From: Novipirellula caenicola
GTDB taxonomy: Bacteria > Planctomycetota > Planctomycetia > Pirellulales > Pirellulaceae
Assembly (NCBI RefSeq): GCF_039545035.1
Contig: NZ_BAABRO010000014.1
Location: 62,001-126,000, forward strand
Direction: 5' to 3'
DNA: 64,000 nt
Each line of letters starts with the position of its first letter. The stretch's first letter is position 1. A model generated the notes under the pieces. It saw only the letters and a program-made list of their open reading frames with translations, did not search any database and was not told where the DNA came from. Shown in pieces: positions 47,045 to 53,519 of this stretch. The position numbers and the translations under genes are program-made.

Positions 47045-47423
47045 TCGCAATAGCTTACCGCTGCGCAAATCAGGTTACATTGCGATTGCCCCGTGATATT
47101 CATATCGACGGGATGACCTCTGTCATCGATCGAGACGCGACAAAAGGCCAATCGGGCGTAATCTATCGAGTTGGCTATCCGATACGTTAAATCGCCGACA
47201 GGACGTATCAGGACCAATCAAACGGGAAAATGCCCTGGACAGTGGCTCTTTTGTCAAGACAATTGCCTCTGTGGACTGATCTCCACATCTAAACGAATTG
47301 CTGTCCTGATCCGACGGCGAATGTGGGTAAGCCGCTGATCCCGGCCGAGCGATCTAGCCGAGTGGTGCGACACCTTGCGCTCACTCGGTTAGATTGGCCC
47401 TTCAAGCAAGCAAGGTGATTCTG
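47045..47423. other. Gap between defence operon and replication module
   Basis: No gene is visible in this 379-bp stretch. It separates the defence operon from the replication genes and must contain the promoter of the latter. A stable hairpin lies close to the next start codon. Confidence 0.5.
47352..47394 (+). promoter_or_regulatory. Hairpin in the leader of the replication module
   Basis: The arms atctagccgagtg (from 47352) and cactcggttagat (from 47382) pair over 13 positions with one G-U and leave a 17-nt loop. The hairpin ends about 30 nt before the ATG of the first gene of the module. It could be an operator or an RNA leader element. Confidence 0.4.
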
Positions 47424-48461
47424 ATGGCTGATGACAAATCTGTAGATTTGGAGCTTCGCCAGTTAACTTGGCGAGACCTCGCTGCCGACGCATATAAAAC
47501 TGCGGAACGCGTCGTGAGCTCGCTGTCGAAAAACTGCATGCTGGAGCCCAATGTCAGGTGCACGCGAGACGGTAAGCCGTTGTCGATCGACGAGATGGCT
47601 GAGCTATTCCAAGAGCAACTGGATCGGCTGGAATGCCAGTACGCTTACTTTCAGAGCATGTTTGGTCGCATGGGACCACTGCTAGACGACATGGACGAAT
47701 TCACTATTCCGGCCCACCCCGTTTACTACTCTTGGTACCCAGGGATGGAAAACTTCATCGTCCCTGAGTCGGAATATCGAGCCGCATGGCAGGCAATCGC
47801 CGACGTAGAGAGTCGCATTGCGTTTTGGAACCTGCTGGCCCCCGACCACTATCGTGAGGCAAGCTACATCGCCGAGAAGCCGGAGTCAGAGCGAACACCG
47901 CAAGAGATCGACCGATTGCAGCGATACCGAGACCGCCAATCTAACAATCCATTCCACCCCCATATCAAGAAGCTGATTCTCGATAGGCTGCGAAAAGAGC
48001 AGGCTCTAATCAGAAAGAGCTTTGCCATCGGGCTGGCTGGTGAGCTACCCCCGCCTGCCACGGATCCGGTGTACGACATGCGACCGAAGCGCGAAGTGCC
48101 GCCCAAGGCGGATGAGTCGATCGGCGATGACCCGGATGAGGCCACACCAGAAACGCCAGAAGAGAAGAGGCTGGTCGCATTGCGCGATTTTGCAAGGCAC
48201 AAATGGTCGGTCGGTACAGACAACCATCGGCTGGCGAATTCAGTAGCGAATGGTGTGACTGACTACGGCGATATCCTGGATGTGTTAATCCCGGGTGTCG
48301 ATCGATCAGCCCAAACAAGGCGATTTGTTGCCGTCAAGAACGTCATCAACGATGCGCTGCGAGAGAACAAAAAGAACATGCACATCGACAAAGACGGCGC
48401 GAATGATGTGAGGCTCTATCATGGCTATCAGAAGAAAAAAGCAACGAAAAGAAAGTCCTGA
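47424..48461 (+). CDS. Island-encoded protein of unknown function (345 aa)
   Basis: The product is a soluble, charged protein. The first 200 residues are helix-rich with several Tyr/Trp/Pro motifs (H-P-V-Y-Y-S-W-Y-P near 95). A Pro/Asp/Glu linker follows (about 225-260), then a basic C-terminal domain ending in K-K-K-A-T-K-R-K-S that may bind DNA. I do not recognise the family. The ATG at 47424 is preferred, with aagg about 12 nt upstream; the frame is open from a TTG at 47394. It is the first gene of the replication module, in the same direction as all genes up to the integrase, so it may be a regulator or replication accessory. Confidence 0.75.
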   Translation: MADDKSVDLELRQLTWRDLAADAYKTAERVVSSLSKNCMLEPNVRCTRDGKPLSIDEMAELFQEQLDRLECQYAYFQSMFGRMGPLLDDMDEFTIPAHPVYYSWYPGMENFIVPESEYRAAWQAIADVESRIAFWNLLAPDHYREASYIAEKPESERTPQEIDRLQRYRDRQSNNPFHPHIKKLILDRLRKEQALIRKSFAIGLAGELPPPATDPVYDMRPKREVPPKADESIGDDPDEATPETPEEKRLVALRDFARHKWSVGTDNHRLANSVANGVTDYGDILDVLIPGVDRSAQTRRFVAVKNVINDALRENKKNMHIDKDGANDVRLYHGYQKKKATKRKS

Positions 48462-48534
48462 TAACTCTATGGGATGATTCTGATAACTCGCTCGCCATAG
48501 CATTCCCCCATCACGCCACAAATGGAGGAAACCA

Positions 48535-48726
48535 ATGGCGAAAAATCAGAAAACCGGATGCGATATCGTATCGATCCCAAGCGAGCAGACGCTCCGATCC
48601 AGACTCAGGATCATAGTCGCCGAGGCAAAGCGGCTTGAGCTACTGATTAGGACTGCGGCAGAGCTTGAACGCATCGAGATAGAGGCACACACCCCCGAGT
48701 CGAAGGAGGTGGCCCACGATGTCTAA
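48535..48726 (+). CDS. Small helical island protein (63 aa)
   Basis: This small protein is highly charged and helical (E-A-K-R-L-E-L-L-I-R-T-A-A-E-L-E-R-I-E-I near residues 30-49). A strong ribosome binding site (tggaggaaacc) precedes the ATG at 48535, and its end overlaps the start of the HTH gene by 8 nt. Both facts support a real gene. It resembles short phage or island accessory proteins in size and composition but has no recognised family. Confidence 0.7.
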   Translation: MAKNQKTGCDIVSIPSEQTLRSRLRIIVAEAKRLELLIRTAAELERIEIEAHTPESKEVAHDV

Positions 48727-49024
48727 TCCAAAACGCGCGACAGTGATCGAATCCGTCGACCTCCATGAGCTGATAGCGGCTATCTCTGCCAGCGTCGTCG
48801 AGGCCCTGCAGCCCCTACTGTCCAAGTCGTCCAAGCCATCGCTGGAGGACGGTGACGGCATGGCCGCCCTGCTGGGTGTGTCGAGGCCGACCGTCGATCG
48901 TAAAAGAGCAGCCGGAGAGATCCCCAGCATCACGATTGGGAGTCGGCGGCTAAATCAGCCTGATGCCGTTATCGCGGCACTCGCCGCCGCAAGCGAAAAA
49001 GGGGGTGATGGCCATGCTGACTGA
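48719..49024 (+). CDS. HTH DNA-binding protein, excisionase-like
   Basis: This is a 101-aa protein. The central part (residues about 45-80) holds a MerR/AlpA-type winged helix pattern: M-A-A-L-L-G-V-S-R-P-T-V-D-R-K-R-A-A-G-E-I followed by S-I-T-I-G-S-R-R-L. This is the shape of excisionases and helix-turn-helix proteins of integrative elements, where the domain helps excision or regulates transcription. A perfect aaggaggtg lies 6-14 nt before the ATG, and the start overlaps the preceding gene. With the integrase it could direct excision of the island; this is inference from family and context. Confidence 0.82.
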   Translation: MSNPKRATVIESVDLHELIAAISASVVEALQPLLSKSSKPSLEDGDGMAALLGVSRPTVDRKRAAGEIPSITIGSRRLNQPDAVIAALAAASEKGGDGHAD

Positions 49025-49478
49025 CCACACCCCCAAGCAAAATCGCTCTGGCAGGCGACAACACTCACATCATAGCGGACGATCAGACCGAGCCCAGTCC
49101 GAAAATGGAGCAAGCTCGAACAAGATCGCCGGACGCGTGGGTGAGATCGCACGACAGGTAGCCGAGATGGCGGCGGCCGACCGTCTGGCGATACGACTGG
49201 CTGAACATCGACGCCGACGCCAGCTACTGACCGAGCAGGGCTGTACGGACGATGAGATCGACCGCATCGAGGACCTGCGTTTGGGCGCCAGCTATCACGT
49301 GCTGTGCGCCATGGGGCAGTGCTCACGTCTCTGGATCGATGACGGCATGCTGCACGTCGAGGGCTCGCGAGCCGGACACTTTGTCAAGCGGCTGAGTCGA
49401 TACAACCGCGTGCCTGATGGTCGCAAATGTAGTCTAGCTGCGGTCGTCTATCAGCGACTGACTGGGGGTGGGGCATGA
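49008..49478 (+). CDS. Island protein of unknown function (156 aa)
   Basis: From the ATG at 49008 (preceded by gggggtg, overlapping the HTH gene by 17 nt) the product has a basic, His/Ser/Arg-rich N-terminal tail (residues 1-40), a helical region with many Ala/Arg/Glu residues (about 45-85), and a small beta-like domain with Cys-A-M-G-Q-C near 104 and H-V-E-G-S-R near 120. No family is recognised. The downstream gene starts within its stop codon (atga), so it belongs to the same transcript. The basic tail suggests DNA or RNA contact. Confidence 0.65.
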   Translation: MAMLTDHTPKQNRSGRRQHSHHSGRSDRAQSENGASSNKIAGRVGEIARQVAEMAAADRLAIRLAEHRRRRQLLTEQGCTDDEIDRIEDLRLGASYHVLCAMGQCSRLWIDDGMLHVEGSRAGHFVKRLSRYNRVPDGRKCSLAAVVYQRLTGGGA

Positions 49479-50272
49479 GGACCGGATACATACGCCTTTA
49501 CCGCGAGGTGCTCGATTCAGACGTGATGTCTGATGAGGGGCTATTCCACACGTATGTGATGCTGATGCTCTCTGTCAATTGGAAAAGCGCCAAATTCAAA
49601 GGCCGAATTATCCAGCCTGGGCAAATGGTATTCGCGTGGCGAGAGCTGCCCGAGCGGCTACGTGGCCCAATGGCCAAACCGCAGAGCGTGACCACCCTAC
49701 GAAAGCGCATAGACTCGCTTGCTGCTTTCGGAGTCGTGTCTGTCGAGAGCACGCCTCGGTACACCCTCCTGACGATCCTGGACTGGGAAAATCAGCAGTC
49801 GAGCGTATCAAATTCTGACACGGTAACCGGGGTGAGCGTATCAAACTTTGATACGGTCGCTGATACGATAGCTAACACGGATAGAAGAAGGGTAAAGAAG
49901 GGGAAGAAAACCTCGGAGTCCAAGCTGCGCTTCGACGATTCCGATTTGGACTTTGCAAGGTGGATGCTCACCAAGATCAAAGACGTCGCGCCCAGAACCA
50001 AAGAGCCCAATCTTAACAACTGGGCCGACACCATCCGACTGATGCGAGAGCAGGACTCTCTGACGCTCGATGAGATCCGAGAGGTATTCGGCTGGGCTAA
50101 CGCGGATAGGTTCTGGTCGGCGAACATTCTGTGCCCCGCCAAGCTACGCAATAAATTCGCAGAGCTCGACGCGCAAATGCGAAGGCCATCGAGAAGCGGA
50201 GCCGCTCAATACAAGCCACCGACACCACCACAACCAATCAAACGACGGAGACCCCCCAATGACCAATCATGA
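49475..50272 (+). CDS. DnaD-like phage replication protein
   Basis: This is a 265-aa protein. Its N-terminal half starts G-Y-I-R-L-Y-R-E-V-L-D-S-D-V, followed by a winged-helix region (about 50-110) with T-L-R-K-R-I-D-S-L-A-A-F-G-V-V; this matches replication initiator/DnaD-like proteins of phages and islands. A Lys/Arg-rich linker (130-145) separates it from a C-terminal helical domain (about 150-230) that may contact ssDNA or the helicase. The tail is Pro/Arg-rich. The start overlaps the preceding gene (atga), and the helicase gene starts 14 nt before its stop. The tight coupling with a DnaB-type helicase supports a helicase-loading or origin-binding role. Confidence 0.75.
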   Translation: MRTGYIRLYREVLDSDVMSDEGLFHTYVMLMLSVNWKSAKFKGRIIQPGQMVFAWRELPERLRGPMAKPQSVTTLRKRIDSLAAFGVVSVESTPRYTLLTILDWENQQSSVSNSDTVTGVSVSNFDTVADTIANTDRRRVKKGKKTSESKLRFDDSDLDFARWMLTKIKDVAPRTKEPNLNNWADTIRLMREQDSLTLDEIREVFGWANADRFWSANILCPAKLRNKFAELDAQMRRPSRSGAAQYKPPTPPQPIKRRRPPNDQS

Positions 50273-51593
50273 CCGTCCGACCGACCGAGAACGCGTGACC
50301 GAGACTGAGCAGTGCCTACTCGCTGCCGTCATTTCCGATCCCGACACGATTTGGGAGACGTCCGCTATCGTCGATGCCAGCGACTTCGCGAGCGATCACC
50401 ATCGTCGGCTGTGGGAGATCGTCACATCGATGGACTGCGCTAATGAGTCGACTCGCGACATTGGGCGGCTATTGGCTCACATCCGAGATGCAGGGCTGAT
50501 GGAGGCTCTCGGTGGCAAGAGTGAATTCACCAAGCGATACACGGACAAAGAGGTATCCGCTAACGCGACAGCGTACGCTACGGACGTCAGGCGGCACTCG
50601 GCACGCCGACAGCTCAGAGCCATCGCCAAGCAATTCGCCGACGACATCGAGGCGGCCGACGATCCGATCGAGGCGGCCAACATCATCCGAGCCAAGATCG
50701 ATGACGTGGTAGCGTACGGATCGACGACTACGGACACGATGAGTCTGCATCAGGCGGCACTGCAGCGTCTAGCGCTGATAGAGCATCCCGAGACGTCCGA
50801 CGTCGGCAAGCTGATCCCGACCGGCATACCCTGCCTGGATGAGACGTATGGAGGTCTGCGACGCGGTGGGTCATACGTGATTGCCGCGAGACCTGGGCGA
50901 GGAAAGTCGGCGCTAATGAAGCAAATTCTCAACTCGCTCGACATCCGAGAAAAGCCATCGCTGTGCATCTCGCTGGAGATGGATGCAAATGAGTTTGCGT
51001 CGCGGATACTGAGTGAGCGGGCCCAAATCGATGGCAAGCTGCTGGAGGTCGATGACAGCGGCGAAAGATTGCTGGACGATGGCGAGTTGGCCCGCCTGCG
51101 GCAAGTCGTCACCGACACACAGCACAGCGTGATACACATCGGAGCGCCCAGGGGCAAAGCAGCAACGATTGAAGCCATTGCAGCGCAAGCGAGACTCGCC
51201 AAAGCAAAGTGGGGCATCGACGTGTTGGCGGTGGACTACCTGCAGCTCATGAGCAAGTCATCGCCACGACAAACAGATTACGAGTTTGTGACAGCGAACT
51301 CGAAAGCCTTCAAGCAACTGGCCCGAGAGCTTGGCGTCGTGGTGATCGCTTTGTCGCAGCTAAACCGAGATGTCGAGAAAGCTAGCAAGGCAAGACGCCC
51401 GAGGCTGTCAGACCTGCGAGATAGCGGGTCGATCGAGCAGGACGCTGACGGTGTCATCATGCTGCATCAGCTCTGTGAGCACTCTACAGACTACGAGATG
51501 ATCGTGGCCAAGATGAGAAACGACTCGGAGGGCATTTTCCCGGTGGAGCTACTCGGCAAGTACACCATGTTTCAATCGCGGGAGGTCAACTAA
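50259..51593 (+). CDS. DnaB-type replicative helicase
   Basis: This is a 444-aa protein. The N-terminal domain begins T-E-Q-C-L-L-A-A-V-I-S-D-P near residue 15, typical of DnaB. The C-terminal RecA-like motor has Walker A A-R-P-G-R-G-K-S near 211-218, a Walker B D-V-L-A-V-D-Y-L-Q-L-M near 320 and A-L-S-Q-L-N-R near 362, then R-D-S-G-S-I-E-Q-D-A-D. It is a hexameric 5'-3' helicase that would unwind the excised island. The start at 50259 lies inside the preceding gene; the frame is open upstream but without family residues. No primase gene is visible, so host primase must be used. Confidence 0.92.
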   Translation: MTNHDRPTDRERVTETEQCLLAAVISDPDTIWETSAIVDASDFASDHHRRLWEIVTSMDCANESTRDIGRLLAHIRDAGLMEALGGKSEFTKRYTDKEVSANATAYATDVRRHSARRQLRAIAKQFADDIEAADDPIEAANIIRAKIDDVVAYGSTTTDTMSLHQAALQRLALIEHPETSDVGKLIPTGIPCLDETYGGLRRGGSYVIAARPGRGKSALMKQILNSLDIREKPSLCISLEMDANEFASRILSERAQIDGKLLEVDDSGERLLDDGELARLRQVVTDTQHSVIHIGAPRGKAATIEAIAAQARLAKAKWGIDVLAVDYLQLMSKSSPRQTDYEFVTANSKAFKQLARELGVVVIALSQLNRDVEKASKARRPRLSDLRDSGSIEQDADGVIMLHQLCEHSTDYEMIVAKMRNDSEGIFPVELLGKYTMFQSREVN

Positions 51594-51874
51594 TGGACGC
51601 AATAGCCAGCACTCACGCCCCCATCGTTCCCGGTGCGACGGTGGACATCACAGCGACAGACGAACGCACACGTAGGCTTGCTTGGGGCATGGCCGCCGAC
51701 GATGACGCAGAGCGACACTTGGCGATGGATGAGATGGATCCGGCCGACGTCCCAACGTGTCCACGATGCCGGAGAGTTTGCGACACCCAGCGCATGGATG
51801 ACGATTGGCGGTGCTCTCGCTGTGATACCGAGGCCCGTGAAATCCGACAACGAACAAGGCGTTTTTGGGCCTGA
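51593..51874 (+). CDS. Small zinc-ribbon protein (93 aa)
   Basis: The start shares its A with the helicase stop (taatg). The C-terminal third contains C-P-R-C near 56-59 and C-S-R-C near 74-77, a four-Cys zinc ribbon, followed by a basic tail ending R-R-F-W-A. The N-terminal part is acidic with repeated Asp/Glu and Ala. No family is recognised. Size and position fit a phage or island regulator that binds nucleic acid or protein. The stop is at 51872-51874, after which comes an alternating GC tract and the integrase leader. Confidence 0.7.
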   Translation: MDAIASTHAPIVPGATVDITATDERTRRLAWGMAADDDAERHLAMDEMDPADVPTCPRCRRVCDTQRMDDDWRCSRCDTEAREIRQRTRRFWA

Positions 51875-51904
51875 TGGGAGCCCCGAAGCGTGAAATATGT
51901 TGCT

Positions 51905-51926
51905 CGCGCGTGCGCGCGTGCGCGTA
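51905..51926. other. Alternating purine-pyrimidine tract (22 bp)
   Basis: The sequence cgcgcgtgcgcgcgtgcgcg followed by ta alternates pyrimidine and purine without a break over 22 bp, a composition that can adopt the Z form. It sits in the gap between the helicase/zinc-ribbon operon and the integrase gene. Confidence 0.6.
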
Positions 51927-51992
51927 GGGGCCTTCCGACTGGGCCTGATAAATCTACATACACGCAGGCATCGAGATTGCTAGACTGACTTC

Positions 51993-52049
51993 GCAACGGC
52001 TAGGGGTAAGCTCCCGAAAACCGGTCATCACCCACCGGTCCGCCGTTGC
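51993..52049. promoter_or_regulatory. Inverted repeats in the integrase leader
   Basis: GCAACGGC (51993-52000) is repeated inverted at 52042-52049 around a 41-nt interval that itself holds two ACCGGT palindromes. A pyrimidine run follows. The block lies 36 nt before the integrase start and is a candidate regulatory region (operator or attenuator) of int, and possibly part of an arm-type binding area. Confidence 0.4.
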
Positions 52050-52084
52050 TCTTTCTTCTTATGGGTGACGTGAGAGGTGACACG

Positions 52085-53374
52085 ATGGCGAGTTTGCGAA
52101 AAGAGTCTGACCGCGGGCGTACTGGTTGGCGGTTGCAGTTCAGGCATCAGAAAAAACGCCGGTCGCTATGGCTTGGTCCCATGTCCAAAAGAGCCGCTGA
52201 TGCGGTTGCGAGACATATCGATGAGCTTGTTAGAGCGAGTGCAGCGAACGTCGCACCCGCAGCCGAGGCAGCTAAGTGGGCGAACGGTGTCGACGAACGC
52301 ATTCACCAGTCCCTTGTGAAGTGGGGGCTTGTTGAGACGCGAATTGTTGTCGAGTCCGAGGACCGCTTCTGCGGCACCTTCTTTGAACGATTGATTCAGG
52401 ATAAGTGGGAAGGACGGACGGCGCGAAATTACCGACAAGGCGCGAAGTCATTTGTTGAATACTTCGGTGCCGAGCGGACGCTGGCATCTGTTACCCCGAT
52501 TGATTTCGAAAAGTGGCATCGCTGGATGCCTCAGGATGGTTTGGCCCAGTCGACCGCCAACAAGCGAGCCAAGATGGTTCGCACCATGCTAAAAGAAGCG
52601 GTGCGGCGAAAGATCATCGCCACGAACCCAGGCGCGGAAACCAAGATCGGTGGTGAAGTGAACCGAGATCGGGACCACTACGTCAGCCGTGCAGATGCCG
52701 TCAAGATTCTCCAGAAGTGCGACACAGAGTGGGCGTTGATCTTCGGGCTATGTCGATATGCAGGTTTCCGGTGCCCCAGCGAGGTTACGACACTGCGGTG
52801 GTCGGACATCCAGTGGGACGACAACCGACTTCGGATCGATTCGCCGAAAACCGGGCTGCGGTTCTGCCCGCTTTTCCCGGAGCTTCGCCCAATCCTTGAG
52901 ACGGCAGCCACCGAGGCCGGAGAGCAGGCGTTGATGCACAATCACCGATGTGTCCAGACTCACCGCGACAGCGAGAGCAATCTGCGGACGCAGCTTCACC
53001 GAATCGTCGAAGCGGCAGGACTCGTGCCTTGGCAGAAGTGCTTTGTCAATCTTCGTGCATCGTGCCGTACTGATTTGTCTGACCGGTTCCCCGATCACTG
53101 CGTGAACTCCTGGCTTGGGCAGTCGAGCCGGATCGCTGAGCGTCACTATCTACAGACGACCGACGCACACTGGGAGCGAGCTGTCACCGAGGCGATAAAA
53201 GGCGTGGCGGTGTCCGGCGGTGTCACTGGCGGTGTCATCTCTGCCGTAAGCGACGAATCAGAGCCAATCACGACCAACAAAAAAGCCCGTAAAACACTAG
53301 GTTCCACGGGCTACCGATCGATCGTGATTAAGCCATTAGCACGCCCAGTAGGATTCGAACCTACGACCTGTTGA
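52085..53374 (+). CDS. int: Tyrosine site-specific integrase
   Basis: This is a 429-aa integrase in the integrated state. The N-terminal M-A-S-L-R-K-E-S followed by a W-R-L-Q-F-R segment is an arm-binding-like start common in planctomycete integrases; a SAM-like core-binding domain spans about 95-190. The catalytic domain has the first Arg near 229 (G-F-R-C-P-S-E-V-T-T-L-R-W), N-L-R-A-S near the box II position, W-L-G-Q-S, and the nucleophile in H-Y-L at Y355. A Gly/Val/Ser-rich linker follows. The last residues, R-P-V-G-F-E-P-T-T-C, are read from the tRNA-Arg antisense strand. In the circular element the frame would instead continue into the 62-aa tail now at 35606. Start 52085 has gagaggtga upstream. 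Confidence 0.95.
   Translation: MASLRKESDRGRTGWRLQFRHQKKRRSLWLGPMSKRAADAVARHIDELVRASAANVAPAAEAAKWANGVDERIHQSLVKWGLVETRIVVESEDRFCGTFFERLIQDKWEGRTARNYRQGAKSFVEYFGAERTLASVTPIDFEKWHRWMPQDGLAQSTANKRAKMVRTMLKEAVRRKIIATNPGAETKIGGEVNRDRDHYVSRADAVKILQKCDTEWALIFGLCRYAGFRCPSEVTTLRWSDIQWDDNRLRIDSPKTGLRFCPLFPELRPILETAATEAGEQALMHNHRCVQTHRDSESNLRTQLHRIVEAAGLVPWQKCFVNLRASCRTDLSDRFPDHCVNSWLGQSSRIAERHYLQTTDAHWERAVTEAIKGVAVSGGVTGGVISAVSDESEPITTNKKARKTLGSTGYRSIVIKPLARPVGFEPTTC
53278..53312 (-). terminator. Intrinsic terminator for the tRNA-Arg transcript, inside the int coding region
   Basis: Read on the minus strand, a perfect 7-bp stem (agcccgt / acgggct, 15-nt loop) is followed by ttttttg. It lies 28 nt beyond the tRNA 3' end and within the coding sequence of int on the other strand. 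It would stop tRNA transcription before it reads antisense into int. The sequence belongs to the island, so it replaces whatever terminator the uninterrupted chromosome had. Confidence 0.72.
53338..53352. other. Right attachment site of the island (attR)
   Basis: AGCACGCCCAGTAGG repeats the left copy at 35591-35605. It covers the 3' acceptor strand and part of the T stem of the tRNA-Arg gene, so insertion leaves the tRNA intact. Confidence 0.88.
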
Positions 53375-53413
53375 TTAGAAGTCAACTGCTCTATCCAGCT
53401 GAGCTATGGGCGC
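53340..53413 (-). tRNA. tRNA-Arg (anticodon UCU)
   Basis: Read on the minus strand, the acceptor stem is GCGCCCA pairing TGGGCGT (last pair G-U), the D arm contains GCTCAGCTGGATAGAGC, the anticodon arm is GTTGA-CTTCTAA-TCAAC with anticodon TCT, and the T arm is CGTAGG-TTCGAAT-CCTAC. No CCA is encoded. It is the integration target of the island; its 3' end is provided by the attR copy. Confidence 0.96.
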
Positions 53414-53519
53414 TTGTGAGTTGAAAACGCGGGTTTGACAACTCTGCGGAATTCTAACCGCTTGTGACACAGATTCCCACGCCCCAAGTTCGGGAAAATT
53501 CGCAGCCGCGCCAGCCCGA

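Larger units (their letters stand above)
35591..53352 (+). mobile_element. Integrative defence island at tRNA-Arg (17.8 kb)
   Basis: Identical 15-bp direct repeats (AGCACGCCCAGTAGG) bound the element: one at 35591-35605, the other at 53338-53352 inside the 3' end of tRNA-Arg. The tyrosine integrase gene lies next to the tRNA, the classical arrangement. The left half carries an XRE regulator, a type I restriction-modification system, an ATPase-HNH pair and a GHKL ATPase. The right half has HTH, DnaD-like and DnaB-like replication genes plus small proteins. No virion, terminase or conjugation genes are present, so the element is either mobilised by a helper or replicates alone after excision. 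Limits are set by the repeats; excision is not demonstrated. Confidence 0.88.

Noticed and set aside
35591-53352. Complete prophage
   Set aside because: Integrase and replication genes are present, but no terminase, portal, capsid, tail or lysis gene is visible, so an integrative island or satellite is the better description.
53354-53374. The last six integrase codons as conserved protein sequence
   Set aside because: The F-E-P-T-T-C ending is read from the antisense strand of the tRNA; this text is widespread in databases for that reason and says nothing about protein function.
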